Shown here: positions 30,131-39,266 of the stretch, piece after piece
Position numbering within the stretch: the stretch's first letter is position 1
Layout of the letters: each line of letters starts with the position of its first letter
NCBI GenBank assembly: GCA_001600695.1
Contig: BCKQ01000023.1
Coordinates: 107,926-166,137 of the forward strand
Length of the DNA: 58,212 bases
Origin: Ascoidea asiatica
Lineage: Eukaryota; Ascomycota; Saccharomycetes; Ascoideales; Ascoideaceae
Direction of reading: 5' to 3'
The notes under the pieces: model-generated
Databases searched by the model: none
The model's input: only the letters and a program-made list of their open reading frames with translations
Told to the model about the DNA's origin: nothing
Made by a program: the position numbers and the translations under genes

Positions 30131-30169
30131 ATAATAATAATAATAATAGTAATAATAATAATAATAATA

Positions 30170-30206
<37 letters not shown>
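30128..30206. repeat. AAT trinucleotide microsatellite
   Basis: About 26 AAT units with two AGT interruptions. Non-coding. Confidence 0.95.
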
Positions 30207-30208
<2 letters not shown>

Positions 30209-30501
30209 TAACTTACAATAAACTCAGCAATAATAATACTTTTGATGGGACTTAATTATAATTGAGCTACTAATCACTTGATTATCCTATGTTTTTGCCT
30301 TCCACAGCCTTGCTTTTGATTTTTTCTTCAATTTATAATATTGAATTCAATTGAATCTTCCAGAAACAGTAGTGAAATTAGAAACATGCTAGTTTTGTAA
30401 ATTTAAAACCAACTTCTGTTTTAAACAATGTAAATAATGTATCGTATCAAAATGTTATATAAAATCATCTCAAATAAAAAACAATAAACTACAAAAAATA
30501 A

Positions 30502-30582
30502 CGACAACAGCAGGACTCGAACCTGCGCGGGTAAACCCAAAAGATTTCTAATCTTTCGCCTTAACCACTCGGCCATGTTGCC
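30502..30582 (-). tRNA. tRNA-Ser(AGA)
   Basis: Reverse strand. Acceptor GGCAACA/TGTTGTC with discriminator G, anticodon AGA, and variable arm GGGTTTACCC with an intact three-pair stem. Identical over its 81 bases to the copy at 53773-53853. No internal T run longer than four. Confidence 0.95.
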
Positions 30583-32115
30583 TTTTATACTTTTTTCACA
30601 CCTCTTAATTAATGATATCCTCATTGTAAGTGTTAACTTCTGCTTTTTTCTATCGTTTTATTCTTAATACCAAATTAGGTCACGAGCTTTCTCTGAAACC
30701 AAAAGTTCGGGTTTTCTTTTTATGGTTCATTTCTTGATATCGATTAAATATATTTTTGTTGAGTAAATTCAATTTTAAAGATTAATTTCAACAATGAGCC
30801 ATTTTTCAATTGATTATATATTTGAAGATTAAAAATAAAAATTAAAGACTATAATTTTAAATCTTTTGTCGTGTGGATTGTTTGTTTCAAAATGAGATAT
30901 TTCTCAAAATTCAATTTAACTTTTACTCTTGCTTTACCATTTTGATATGCATTCCAATTTTGTCCACTTTTTTTTTTTTTTTTTTTTTTGCTTAATTTCT
31001 AATCTTTATAATCTTTCTAATCTAATAATAACACAAATTGATAAACAAATAAAAAGAAAATGACTAAATAATGATACGATATTGCAATTTTTTTGTTAAT
31101 ATATTTCTATATTTTTATTCTATTGAGACAATTTTGTATAAATACTTGTTAGAGTTATTAATTTACTTCACTACTTTACAGCAACTGTTGAAATGTGTCT
31201 CAAATTTTATTTGAAATATAAATTTACTCTTTCCTAAAAAAAAAAAAAAAAAAAAAAAGAAAAGAAAGAGAAGAAAAACAAAAAAGATTACAAAATCTTA
31301 GGTTTATATATAATATAATAATAATAAAACACTACTTCTTATAAAGATTATTCGGTCGGTATTTCCTTTTTTTTTCTTAAAAATTCAATTGAATAAAATA
31401 TTTCTAACTCGATTTTATCTCGTTATTTTATTTAACGATGAATCTCTTACTATACGGTATTTTATATACAGTATTTTATATACATTATTGTATGTTTTAT
31501 ATACGAAAATATGATATCATAAATACATTAGAAATACATTAGAAATACATTAGAAATACATTAGAAATTTATTTGAAAAAAAGTAAAAAAAATGTTTAAA
31601 AACCGTTTTTTTTATAATGATTTAGTTGTTTTCTTAAAAGTAAAAAAAAGATAAGACAAATAAATAACGTCATCGAGACATAAAATATAGGTTAAATTTA
31701 TGAAGAAATATAAACTCATCGCTCATCGCTCATCACTCATTTTTTATAAAAGATATGAATGATAAATGATAAATGGTAAATGGTAAATGGTAAATGGTAA
31801 ATGATAAAAATAGTATTAACTTATTTTGGCAATTCTTAGCATATCTGTAATATTTTATATAATTAAATATTACATATCGAGTAAATATAATATATTTAAG
31901 TTAATTATTATTATTTTGATTAATTGAGAAAACAATTTATATAAAATATAGATAGAATATAAATAGAATATAAATAGAAGTGAATTCTCTATTACTTTTT
32001 ATTTAAAAATATCTTCTCAATCTTTTCATATTTCTCAATTTTATATTATCTTTATTTTCAATATATAATATATTTTCAATTAATCAATTAATCAATTAGT
32101 TATTAAATCAGGAAA
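30583..32115. other. Intergenic AT-rich spacer
   Basis: A 1.5 kb stretch without a recognisable gene. Contents: a long T tract near 30970, a long A tract near 31235, four copies of AAATACATTAG at about 31521-31565, and a TAAATGG tandem run near 31775. The last 100 bases are the leader of the small Cys-rich gene at 32116. Confidence 0.45.
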
Positions 32116-32304
32116 ATGACTCAATCTAATAGAAAAAGAGTACCAATGCGTTATGCTTTTGGATGTTGTAAATGTGGTAAAGTTGAAAGTGGTAGTACAA
32201 CTTGTAGCAGATGTGGTAATTTAAAATGTAGAAGATGTAAAATTTTTGAAATTGAAAGTAGATTACCTGCAATTGATGGTTTTAAGTGGGTTAAAGATGA
32301 ATAA
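32116..32304 (+). CDS. Small Cys-rich protein, CC-x-C family (member C)
   Basis: Encodes 62 residues. A basic N-terminus (MTQSNRKRVPMRYAFG) leads into C-C-K-C, nine residues, C-S-R-C, four residues, C-R-R-C. The Cys pattern is that of the other five tiny proteins in this window. Here the aromatic position before the Cys pair is Phe rather than Trp. The C-terminus IDGFKWVKDE lacks the D-x-S tail seen in members A, D, E and F. Three C-x2-C pairs suggest zinc binding. No signal peptide or membrane segment is seen. Function is unknown. Confidence 0.7.
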   Translation: MTQSNRKRVPMRYAFGCCKCGKVESGSTTCSRCGNLKCRRCKIFEIESRLPAIDGFKWVKDE

Positions 32305-34054
32305 TCGTTTCTCTTTTTTCAATCTAATATTATTTTAATTCTATTTCACATTATATTATATTACATTTATGTTTCATCATTCACTATAGAAATATTATAC
32401 TAAGATCTTTTTCTAAACTATCTAAATCATTGAATATAATTTCATTGTTTTTATATATACTTTATTACCTAATATATTATACTAAACCTTCTGTGACTAC
32501 TTATAAGAACTTCTTAACTAATCTGATTATCTTGAAACAGAACATGAACTGAATTGCTTCTTCTTATTGATTCAATAATCTAATAATCCTTTATTTCAAT
32601 TATCAATTGAAATTTTGTCATCAAATATCACAAAGAAGCTTTGTTTATTTTCTTACTTAAGCATCGGGACAGAGCCTCAACTGAGCAGCCATGATTCATA
32701 AATACTCAGGACAATTGTCCCAATATGGAAATAAAAATAAAAAAAATAAAAACAAAAAATATGACACTGGATAGAATTGAACCGACAAAAACCAGTCCGG
32801 ATATCAGTTGTGACATTATCCGGTAGTTGAAAGTGCGATAAGAGCATACGCCACACGCATACGCACTGGCAAATATCTGAATCCTGGGCTGTTTGGATAT
32901 GGGGTGCCGGTGAGTCAACGGAAACCTGGAAACCTGGAAACTGGAGCGTCTGGAGCTGCATAAGAGGATGGTCACACAGGGCTCTCTGAAGGGCCTCAAG
33001 AATTTCAAGAATTTCAAGAATCTCGAGTGCTCACTGTTCTTCTTCGCTCACCAAAGATTAGTAATATCAGTATTGAAACTAATGAAATCACTCAGAGATA
33101 TCACATCAGAATCTGGTATCAAAATCTGATGCCAATTCAGCCAGCTCAGCATGCTGGGCCCATGTGCTGTCTGAGGTCTTTCGGGACCCTGTCTGTCCCC
33201 TTTCTGAGCGTCTGCTGTCCCTGCGAACGGCTGGCTGCCACCTCTCCCCCACTCTGCCAAGCACCTAATTCCTGTTTCAGCTTCCATACTTAAGCAAAGC
33301 CACTCCATGGAACCTACACGGATTAGGAAACTAGCTCTTTTTCAAATCTGGAGAATATATTTCATGTTCTGTGTAAGGAAAAATGATATTGAAATATTTA
33401 ATTTCAATGGAATTTATTTATAATATTCGTTCTATTTTCTTTATTATCTGTAATCTTAACTTAATTTCAAACTTCAATTCCAATATCAATTTCAATATGA
33501 ATACTAAAATATTTTTTTTCTGAAGTTAGTTATTCTTGGAAATTTCTTTGTTGAAAAATAATAAACCGATTCAATCTAATGTTGATAATGGCTCATTATC
33601 AATAGATTCAAACAATTCACAAATCATCTCATAACTTTTTACAAATTAAAATTTCATTCAATTATTCTTATGAGTTACAAAAGGATAATTAAAAGATTAT
33701 TATTATGTACTATTTAACTATTTGACTATTAAATTTTTTGGGTTATTGAAGTAATAGGCCATCACCGTATAATATAATAATAAAATTGATAAAAGTTATT
33801 ATTCACTTTATCGGATATAGCTTTTATTCAAAAGTATGAGTATAATAATAATTGAATATTAATATAAAAAGATATAATTCGAACATGTTTGAAAAGCTTT
33901 TGTAATTTAATTCAATTTATCATTATATTTTAATTTTCATTATTATTTGATTCTTTTATGATTCATATTACATACATTATTATCATTAATTTTCATTATT
34001 ATTAACAAATTTTAAGAAAAAAAAAAAAAAAAAACAATTATAATTTAAACAAAA
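32305..34054. other. Intergenic region with a GC island, upstream of Ato copy 4
   Basis: AT-rich flanks surround a GC-rich island at about 32650-33310. The island holds the palindrome GGACAATTGTCC (32709-32720), the hairpin CCGGATA/TATCCGG (32797-32803 and 32817-32823), AATTTCAAG tandem words near 33000, the palindrome CAGCATGCTG (33147-33156) and GGGCCC (33156-33161). Open frames on both strands of the island overlap and look non-coding. Bases 33700-34054 are the promoter of Ato copy 4, ending in an A tract. Confidence 0.45.
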
Positions 34055-35026
34055 ATGTCAAATTCAGAAATTAAATTAAATAAAAAAGATAATTATAATT
34101 ATAATCATGAATCAGATTCTGAAATTGAAGATCTGGAATCAAATGATAAAAATTATATTTATATTGGTAATACAAAAGTAAATAAAAATGAATTATTAAA
34201 AACTTTATGTCTTGAAAAAAATTTATCTCATAATAAACAACCATTTCCAAATGAGTTAAAGAATTTAGATCAACTCAAAAAAAACTTACAACTTTCTCAA
34301 TCACAATCACAGTCTCATTCTCAAGACCAAGAACAAATTCAAACTCCTATTGATACTAATAACAATATTAACAATAACAATAACAAATGGCAATTTGGTG
34401 ATCCAGCTCCATTGGGATTATGTTCTTTTGCCCTAACCACCTTTTTATTCTCCTTATGTAATGCAAGAGCTTTAGGATTAACTGAAGAAAGTATTGTAAT
34501 TGGTCTTGCTTTTTTCTATGGTGGTTTCATTCAATTTGTTGCAGGTATTCTTTGTTTCATAGTCGGTGATGGTGTAGCTTGTAATACTTTTGCATCTTAT
34601 GGAGGTTTTTGGATGGCTTGGGGTGTGATTCATACCGAGTCTTTTGGTGTTATTGATGCCTATGGTGGTTCTGATTCCAAAGATTTTTGTAATGCCATGG
34701 GTTTCTTTAACTTAGTATTTGCCATATATACATTAATGATGGCATTGCTAGCTTTGAAAGAAGATATTTATTTCTGTACATTACTTTGGATTGTTGTTGT
34801 AACATTTTCATTGAATGGAGCTTCTAAATTTGCTCAATCTCCTTCAACTGCAAGAGCTGGTGGTATATTTGGTATTATTGCCTCAATCTTAGCTTTATTC
34901 ATTGCATATACCAAGCAAGCTAATAAAGATAATTCATACTGGAGACCTAAAGTTATTATGATGCCTCAAAGACATTCTACAGGAGATTTAGAATCAGGTA
35001 GTAAAGATGAAGAATCCTCAAACTAG
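34055..35026 (+). CDS. Ato/Ady2-family transporter (copy 4)
   Basis: Encodes 323 residues of the AceTr family. The first about 85 residues are its own (YIYIGNTKVNKNELLKTL and a charged stretch), but from about 34311 to 34976 the nucleotide sequence matches copies 2 and 3 almost base for base. I see one difference in that tract, at 34678, and it is silent. The signature again reads DPAPLGL. The C-terminus continues as RHSTGDLESGSKDEESSN. The sharp switch from a divergent 5' part to near-identity marks a recent gene-conversion tract. Expected role is acetate or ammonium transport at the plasma membrane. Confidence 0.9.
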   Translation: MSNSEIKLNKKDNYNYNHESDSEIEDLESNDKNYIYIGNTKVNKNELLKTLCLEKNLSHNKQPFPNELKNLDQLKKNLQLSQSQSQSHSQDQEQIQTPIDTNNNINNNNNKWQFGDPAPLGLCSFALTTFLFSLCNARALGLTEESIVIGLAFFYGGFIQFVAGILCFIVGDGVACNTFASYGGFWMAWGVIHTESFGVIDAYGGSDSKDFCNAMGFFNLVFAIYTLMMALLALKEDIYFCTLLWIVVVTFSLNGASKFAQSPSTARAGGIFGIIASILALFIAYTKQANKDNSYWRPKVIMMPQRHSTGDLESGSKDEESSN

Positions 35027-35331
35027 ATTTCTAATTGAAAACAAACTTTTTTACTTTATTCTAAATAAACTTATTCTTATTGAATTTATTATATCTTTTA
35101 TTAATATTTCTTTTTGCTTTTTTTTGGCTTTTCTTTTTAAATTTCTTTTTCCTTTTTTGACTTTAATCAACTGATAAATTTGTTTTTATTTCTTTATTGT
35201 ACTCTATTATTCAATAAATTTTTTTATTCAAGTATTTTTAATAAAAAATTGTAGTCATATTCAAATGAATATTGAAGAATAAATAACATAAAAAAGTAAA
35301 TGCATATAAATATAAAGAAAAATTAAAAAAA
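35027..35331. other. Spacer between Ato copy 4 and tRNA-Leu
   Basis: AT-rich terminator region with T tracts; on the minus strand it also serves as the end of the tRNA-Leu transcript. No gene is seen. Confidence 0.4.
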
Positions 35332-35449
35332 TGGCTGCAAAGAGGTTCGAACTCTTGCATCTCTCGATATCTGATTGCTCGCTTTTCTGTTAAGTGAAAG
35401 TTAACAAGTAACTTGAGTCAGACGCCTTAGACCACTCGGCCATACAGCC
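35332..35449 (-). tRNA. tRNA-Leu(CAA) with intron
   Basis: Reverse strand, 118 bases. Acceptor GGCTGTA pairs with TGCAGCC, discriminator A. The anticodon CAA sits in a TCTGA/TCAGA stem and is followed one base later by an intron of about 36 bases, as in yeast tRNA-Leu(CAA). Long variable arm, and T arm AAGAG/CTCTT around TTCGAAC. Confidence 0.93.
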
Positions 35450-35730
35450 TTTCTTTATTCAAAGACAAAGTGAAAGGCTACCAGAGAAATAGGTAAAATA
35501 ATAGTAGTAAAATAATAGTCACGGGACTCATTTGGAACCAAAAATTGGGAACTTTTACATTTTTTGTGAGCTCGAGAAGAAATTACAAAGATATTTATCT
35601 CTATTGACAAATGAGTTGAACTTTTATTACTTTTATTACTTTTATTACTTTCATTACGTTTATATAGCTTTTTACTTGAGGTTTGTATCTAGTTATAAAT
35701 TACAAATTCTTATAAATTTATCCTCAATTC

Positions 35731-35871
35731 TTATGATTGATCCTGACGATAACACCAGCGACAAATATTATGAGTGCATTTCTGACACTTTTTGACATTT
35801 CTATTAGATTTAGCACATTTACAGCAAACCCATATACTTATACGAAAACTGATTAAGAAAAAGCAGGCCAT
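35731..35871 (-). CDS. Small Cys-rich protein, CC-x-C family (member D)
   Basis: Encodes 46 residues from ATG 35871 (MACFFLISFRISIWV). An in-frame ATG at 36000 would give 89 residues, but the extra part is Lys/Asn-rich and unlike any family member, so I prefer the shorter form. The core is W-V-C-C-K-C, nine residues, C-Q-K-C-T-H-N-I-C-R-W-C, with the family spacing. It ends in DQS, like the D-x-S near the end of members A, E and F. The short hydrophobic N-terminus could be a weak membrane or signal segment. Function is unknown. Confidence 0.6.
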   Translation of the reverse strand: MACFFLISFRISIWVCCKCAKSNRNVKKCQKCTHNICRWCYRQDQS

Positions 35872-36257
35872 CAACTTTTTATTTCTATAGTTTTTATTAT
35901 GTATTTTATTTCCTTTATCTTCTAAAATATAAATTGTTTTGGTTTTTTTTTTATAAAATGAAGAGGAAACTAGAAGTGTAATTCTCAGAATATCGTCCAA
36001 AGTTATCAGTTTTTATAGAGACTTTCATTGTGCTTGATGATTAATTTTGAAAGTAAATAGCTATTTCGTGGCCTCCAATAATTTGTACTTTTTTCTTAAA
36101 GATTTAAATTCACACACAAAGGAGAATACAAAGTGTTATAAATATAGAATCTGGATTTGGATCTGAAATTGAAAATAATTAAAAATAAACATAAAATTGA
36201 AATGGTATTAAAAATATAAAAAAAAAAAAAGGAAATGAAGAAAATAAAGAAGTATTC

Positions 36258-36281
36258 TGCTATTTCTGTGGATCGAACACA

Positions 36282-36314
<33 letters not shown>

Positions 36315-36330
36315 GCTGAGCTAAAACAGC
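36258..36330 (-). tRNA. tRNA-Phe(GAA)
   Basis: Reverse strand, 73 bases, no intron, unlike S. cerevisiae tRNA-Phe, which has one. Acceptor GCTGTTT pairs with AAATAGC, anticodon loop CTGAAGA, T arm CTGTG/CACAG around TTCGATC. Differs from the copy at 57281 by a compensating pair in the acceptor stem. Confidence 0.95.
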
Positions 36331-37152
36331 AAGAATATAAAAAGTTAAATTTTAATCTGGTCCTAGACATAAAAGTAAGTTATTTTTAATTTTCCTTATT
36401 CGATAGTATATCACCTGACTTAGCATCATAAAACCCTTTTAAAACAAATAGTTTCAATTATTGATACTCGGATACTTCAAGAACCAAATAATAGATAATA
36501 AATAAGATAATAAATAAGATAATAAATAAGATAATAAATAAGATAATAAATAAAATAGGTAATAAATAATGATCAGATAATAAACAACAGTTTTTTTTAC
36601 TCGTATTTCACATAACCACATCACTCAAAGCAGGTTTGATTAATTGAAGCCTCTTGAAATCCATTCAAATACATTCCAATTCATTCAATTTCACTTATTT
36701 TCATGTAAATCAAGAAATTTAACTTATTTTTTATACAAACTTAAGGATTTTATTTAACTTGATTTTATTATTATGAAACAAATTTGAAATTAATTTGAAA
36801 TTAATTTGAAATTGATTTAAATTATGTTTATTACCATAGTAATAGATTTAAATAAATATGTATTTCGTTTATTCGTTATTTATTCATAACCATAAATTTA
36901 CCACAAAACCAGATATTAAAATGTAATTTATCTATAATATTATTTTTTCTTTAATAAAAGTTTTTAATCAAGTTTTGAATTGAATACTTTTTTATAATTT
37001 CCATAATTTTTTTTTGTTATAAATATTTAAAATATTCCTTGATAATCATATTACTATATTTCTGTATTACTTTATTACTATATTATTATACTACTATATT
37101 AATATATTTTCATTAATAATAAAAAAAGTAAATAAGAAGTTTAAAATTAAAA
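36331..37152. other. Intergenic AT-rich spacer
   Basis: Holds about five tandem copies of the 12-base unit GATAATAAATAA (about 36493-36555). Otherwise AT-rich promoter DNA for the small gene at 37153. No gene is seen. Confidence 0.45.
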
Positions 37153-37413
37153 ATGGGTTTTTTAGATTCAATTCAAGATAAAGCAGAAAGTGAAATGCAA
37201 AAAAGAGTACAAAATAAAATTATTGATGGTTTTGAAGATCAAATTCAATCAAAATATGGTATTGATATAGATTTCAATAATAATGATAAAAAAGATTCTT
37301 CTTCTTCTTCAAATAATAATAACAATAATAATAACAATAACAGCAACAATAGTAACTCAAAAGATAGTTCTAATGGAGATCTATTAAATAATCTTGCAAG
37401 TAAATTCTTCTAA
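37153..37413 (+). CDS. Small Ser/Asn-rich protein, paralogue of its downstream neighbour
   Basis: Encodes 86 residues. The N-terminus MGFLDSIQDKAESEMQKR is probably an amphipathic helix. It is followed by KIIDGFEDQIQSKYGIDIDFN, which lines up with KIVDGIEQQISKKFGFNVDLN in the 285-residue protein 364 bases downstream. A Ser/Asn run occupies about residues 50-75. The C-terminus LLNNLASKFF resembles the FGKLASSLLG repeat of the neighbour. No known domain is recognised; a Gly at position 2 after Met could be a myristoylation site, but the consensus is not complete. The pair looks like a tandem duplication in which the second copy expanded. Confidence 0.65.
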   Translation: MGFLDSIQDKAESEMQKRVQNKIIDGFEDQIQSKYGIDIDFNNNDKKDSSSSSNNNNNNNNNNSNNSNSKDSSNGDLLNNLASKFF

Positions 37414-37777
37414 TAAATTAGTTAGTTTAAATATTAAATAAATAGTATTATTGTTAATAAATATTTCATTTTCTATTTCAGTTTGTATGTATTTAAGCCA
37501 TTACTTTCACATGGAGCAGCAGTGCGAGAGTTTGCGAGTACCGTACTAAAATTGTATATGGATAATTTCATTTGAAAACTCGTTATTTTGCATAATAAAA
37601 ATCCGTTAACATTTCTGATTTACTATTTTATAATTATTATTATTATTTGATTATTTGATTATTCATTTACTTTATTATTTGATTATTCTATTCATATTTA
37701 TATAAATATACAATTACTATTACATATACAAGTACAAGTTAAAATTACAGATCATAGATTAACCCTCACTACTAAAG
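37414..37777. other. Spacer between the tandem paralogues
   Basis: Contains a short GC-richer patch near 37510-37545 (GCAGCAGTGCGAGAGTTTGC) that is probably promoter for the downstream gene, and an ATTTGATT run near 37650. No gene is seen. Confidence 0.4.
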
Positions 37778-38635
37778 ATGTCTTCAAATAATAATAATTA
37801 TAATTATAATAACAACCAAGGAAATAATAATGGAACTACAGATAGAGGATTATTAGATAATTTAAGTACTTTAAATAAATTAAATCAACAATTTAATGGT
37901 AAAGGTAATGGTAATTCTAATTCTAATTATAATTCAAATTCTAATGGTAATAAATCATCTTCAATGCAAGATAAAATTGTTGATGGAATTGAACAACAAA
38001 TTTCTAAAAAATTTGGATTTAATGTTGATTTAAATGGTAATCAAAGTAATCAAAATAGCCACGGTAATAGTGGTAATAATGGTAATAATGGTAATAGTGG
38101 TAGTAATGGAGGTTTTGGTAAATTAGCAAGTTCTTTACTTGGTGGTGGTTCAAATCATAGTAACAATAGTAATAATAATAATAATAATAATGGTAATAAT
38201 AATAACAATAATTATGGAAATAGTAATGGTAATGGTAGTAGTGATACATTTGGTAAATTAGCTAGTTCATTATTAGGATCTGGTAAAAATTCAAATCAAA
38301 ATCAATCTGGATCTGGTTCAGGTTCAGGTTCATCAGCTCTTGGTGGTGGATTAATTGGAGGATTAGCAAGTTCTTTTCTAGGTGGATCAAGTTCAAAACA
38401 TTCCAATAATAATCAAAATGACTATAATAACAATAGTAATAATAATAATAATAATAATCATAATAACAACCAAGGATATAATCAAAATAACTATGGTAAT
38501 AACCAAGGTAGTTATGGAAATGGTAATCCAAGTGATTATGGTAGTTATGGTAATGGTAATCAAGGTAGTTATGGTAATGGTAATCAAGGTGGTTATGGTA
38601 ATGGAAATGGTGGTCAAGGAGGAAATAGATGGTAA
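37778..38635 (+). CDS. Gly/Asn-rich protein with repeated LASSLLGG motif
   Basis: Encodes 285 residues, more than half Asn, Gly and Ser. Near residue 70 is the segment DKIVDGIEQQISKKFGFNVD, shared with the upstream paralogue. FGKLASSLLGGG, FGKLASSLLGSG and IGGLASSFLGGS form three hydrophobic islands separated by (N)n, (NS)n and (GS)n linkers. The C-terminus is a repeat of GNGNQGSYGNGNQGGYG type, ending NRW. The composition is prion-like and could support phase separation or aggregation. No family is recognised. Codon use is as AT-rich as the neighbours outside the Gly stretches. Confidence 0.75.
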   Translation: MSSNNNNYNYNNNQGNNNGTTDRGLLDNLSTLNKLNQQFNGKGNGNSNSNYNSNSNGNKSSSMQDKIVDGIEQQISKKFGFNVDLNGNQSNQNSHGNSGNNGNNGNSGSNGGFGKLASSLLGGGSNHSNNSNNNNNNNGNNNNNNYGNSNGNGSSDTFGKLASSLLGSGKNSNQNQSGSGSGSGSSALGGGLIGGLASSFLGGSSSKHSNNNQNDYNNNSNNNNNNNHNNNQGYNQNNYGNNQGSYGNGNPSDYGSYGNGNQGSYGNGNQGGYGNGNGGQGGNRW

Positions 38636-38927
38636 TTAGAAACGTTGATAAATTGATCATTTGACCACTGATAGTTTTTTTATTTTTTTTCTTTCTTTTA
38701 TTCTTACATTTCCATATATTTTTCATATTTTGTCACTTATTCTTAATACCTAACAAACTTTATGAACACTAAAAGCATCAAAAGCATCAAAAGCATCAAA
38801 AACATCTCAGACAGATGAAACACAGGAAACAAAAGAAAAAAAAGAACCAAAGCGAAATACGCAAATTCACACTCGCAAACGCCGGGGAAGATGAAATTCG
38901 ATGCCCATCGCATCCTTACAACTGGTA

Positions 38928-38966
38928 AACTCCAGTGCAGTGGATCTGCACCACTGCACTGGAGTT
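38928..38966. repeat. Perfect 16-base inverted repeat
   Basis: AACTCCAGTGCAGTGG (38928-38943) and its exact reverse complement (38951-38966) around a seven-base loop ATCTGCA. A stable hairpin in DNA or RNA. The inner word CAGTGCAGTGG also occurs at about 8933 in another GC island. Confidence 0.9.
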
Positions 38967-39015
38967 AAAAAAATAAAAATAAAATAAAAGACCCATTGAT
39001 ATGGAGTCAAAAACC

Positions 39016-39022
39016 CACGTGA
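39016..39022. promoter_or_regulatory. CACGTGA, Cbf1-type site 1 before STR3
   Basis: CACGTGA is the reverse of TCACGTG, the Cbf1-Met4-Met28 site of sulfur-assimilation genes. It is about 690 bases before the STR3 start. Confidence 0.5.
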
Positions 39023-39057
39023 ACGTTGTCGGAAACATAGTCCGAGGTAAACATAAA

Positions 39058-39063
39058 CACGTG
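39058..39063. promoter_or_regulatory. CACGTG, Cbf1-type site 2 before STR3
   Basis: CACGTG in the context AAACACGTGCT, 42 bases after site 1. Confidence 0.45.
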
Positions 39064-39260
39064 CTACATTTCTGCATGTGACAGCTGTTTGGAATTCCGG
39101 CAACAGTGACTCACCCAGCTGCTGCCTCCGCCTGCCTCCGCCTCTCTTTTAAATGACCTCGGATCTTCCCGCTGGCTTTTTCAAACAAAATACATCCGAC
39201 TACTACTGAAGGTGGTCGTAACTTTAATTAATTACCATAATAATACAATCCGATTATACG

Positions 39261-39266
39261 CACGTG
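39261..39266. promoter_or_regulatory. CACGTG, Cbf1-type site 3 before STR3
   Basis: CACGTG in the context ACGCACGTGTC, about 445 bases before the start codon and closest to the gene. Confidence 0.45.

Larger units (their letters stand above)
28616..30501. other. Intergenic region: Ato promoter, GC island, tRNA-like fragment, microsatellite
   Basis: Bases 28616-28700 duplicate the promoter of Ato copy 2. Bases 29390-29830 form a GC-rich island with a perfect AGGGCCCTC/GAGGGCCCT inverted repeat and no credible coding frame. At 29812 an A-box-like word starts what looks like a truncated tRNA. Bases 29940-30130 have two inverted repeats, and a long AAT microsatellite follows. The rest up to tRNA-Ser is AT-rich. 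Confidence 0.5.

Noticed and set aside
29839-30225. Solo LTR inserted in a tRNA
   Set aside because: A TG...CA frame can be drawn but the flanking five bases do not match and no other copy occurs in the window.
32764-32850. Possible tRNA on the minus strand (GGTTCAATTC word, CCGGATA/TATCCGG hairpin)
   Set aside because: The B-box-like word is not flanked by a pairing T stem, the 3' end has no matching 5' acceptor strand, and the 13-base loop gives no sensible anticodon arm. Kept only as a hairpin.
35731-36000. Longer 89-residue form of the small Cys-rich protein D
   Set aside because: The extra 43 N-terminal residues are Lys/Asn/Ile-rich with no match in any other family member; the inner ATG gives the family-sized protein.
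38019-38726. Tyr/His-rich open frames opposite the Gly/Asn-rich gene
   Set aside because: They are antisense readings of GGT/AAT codon repeats.
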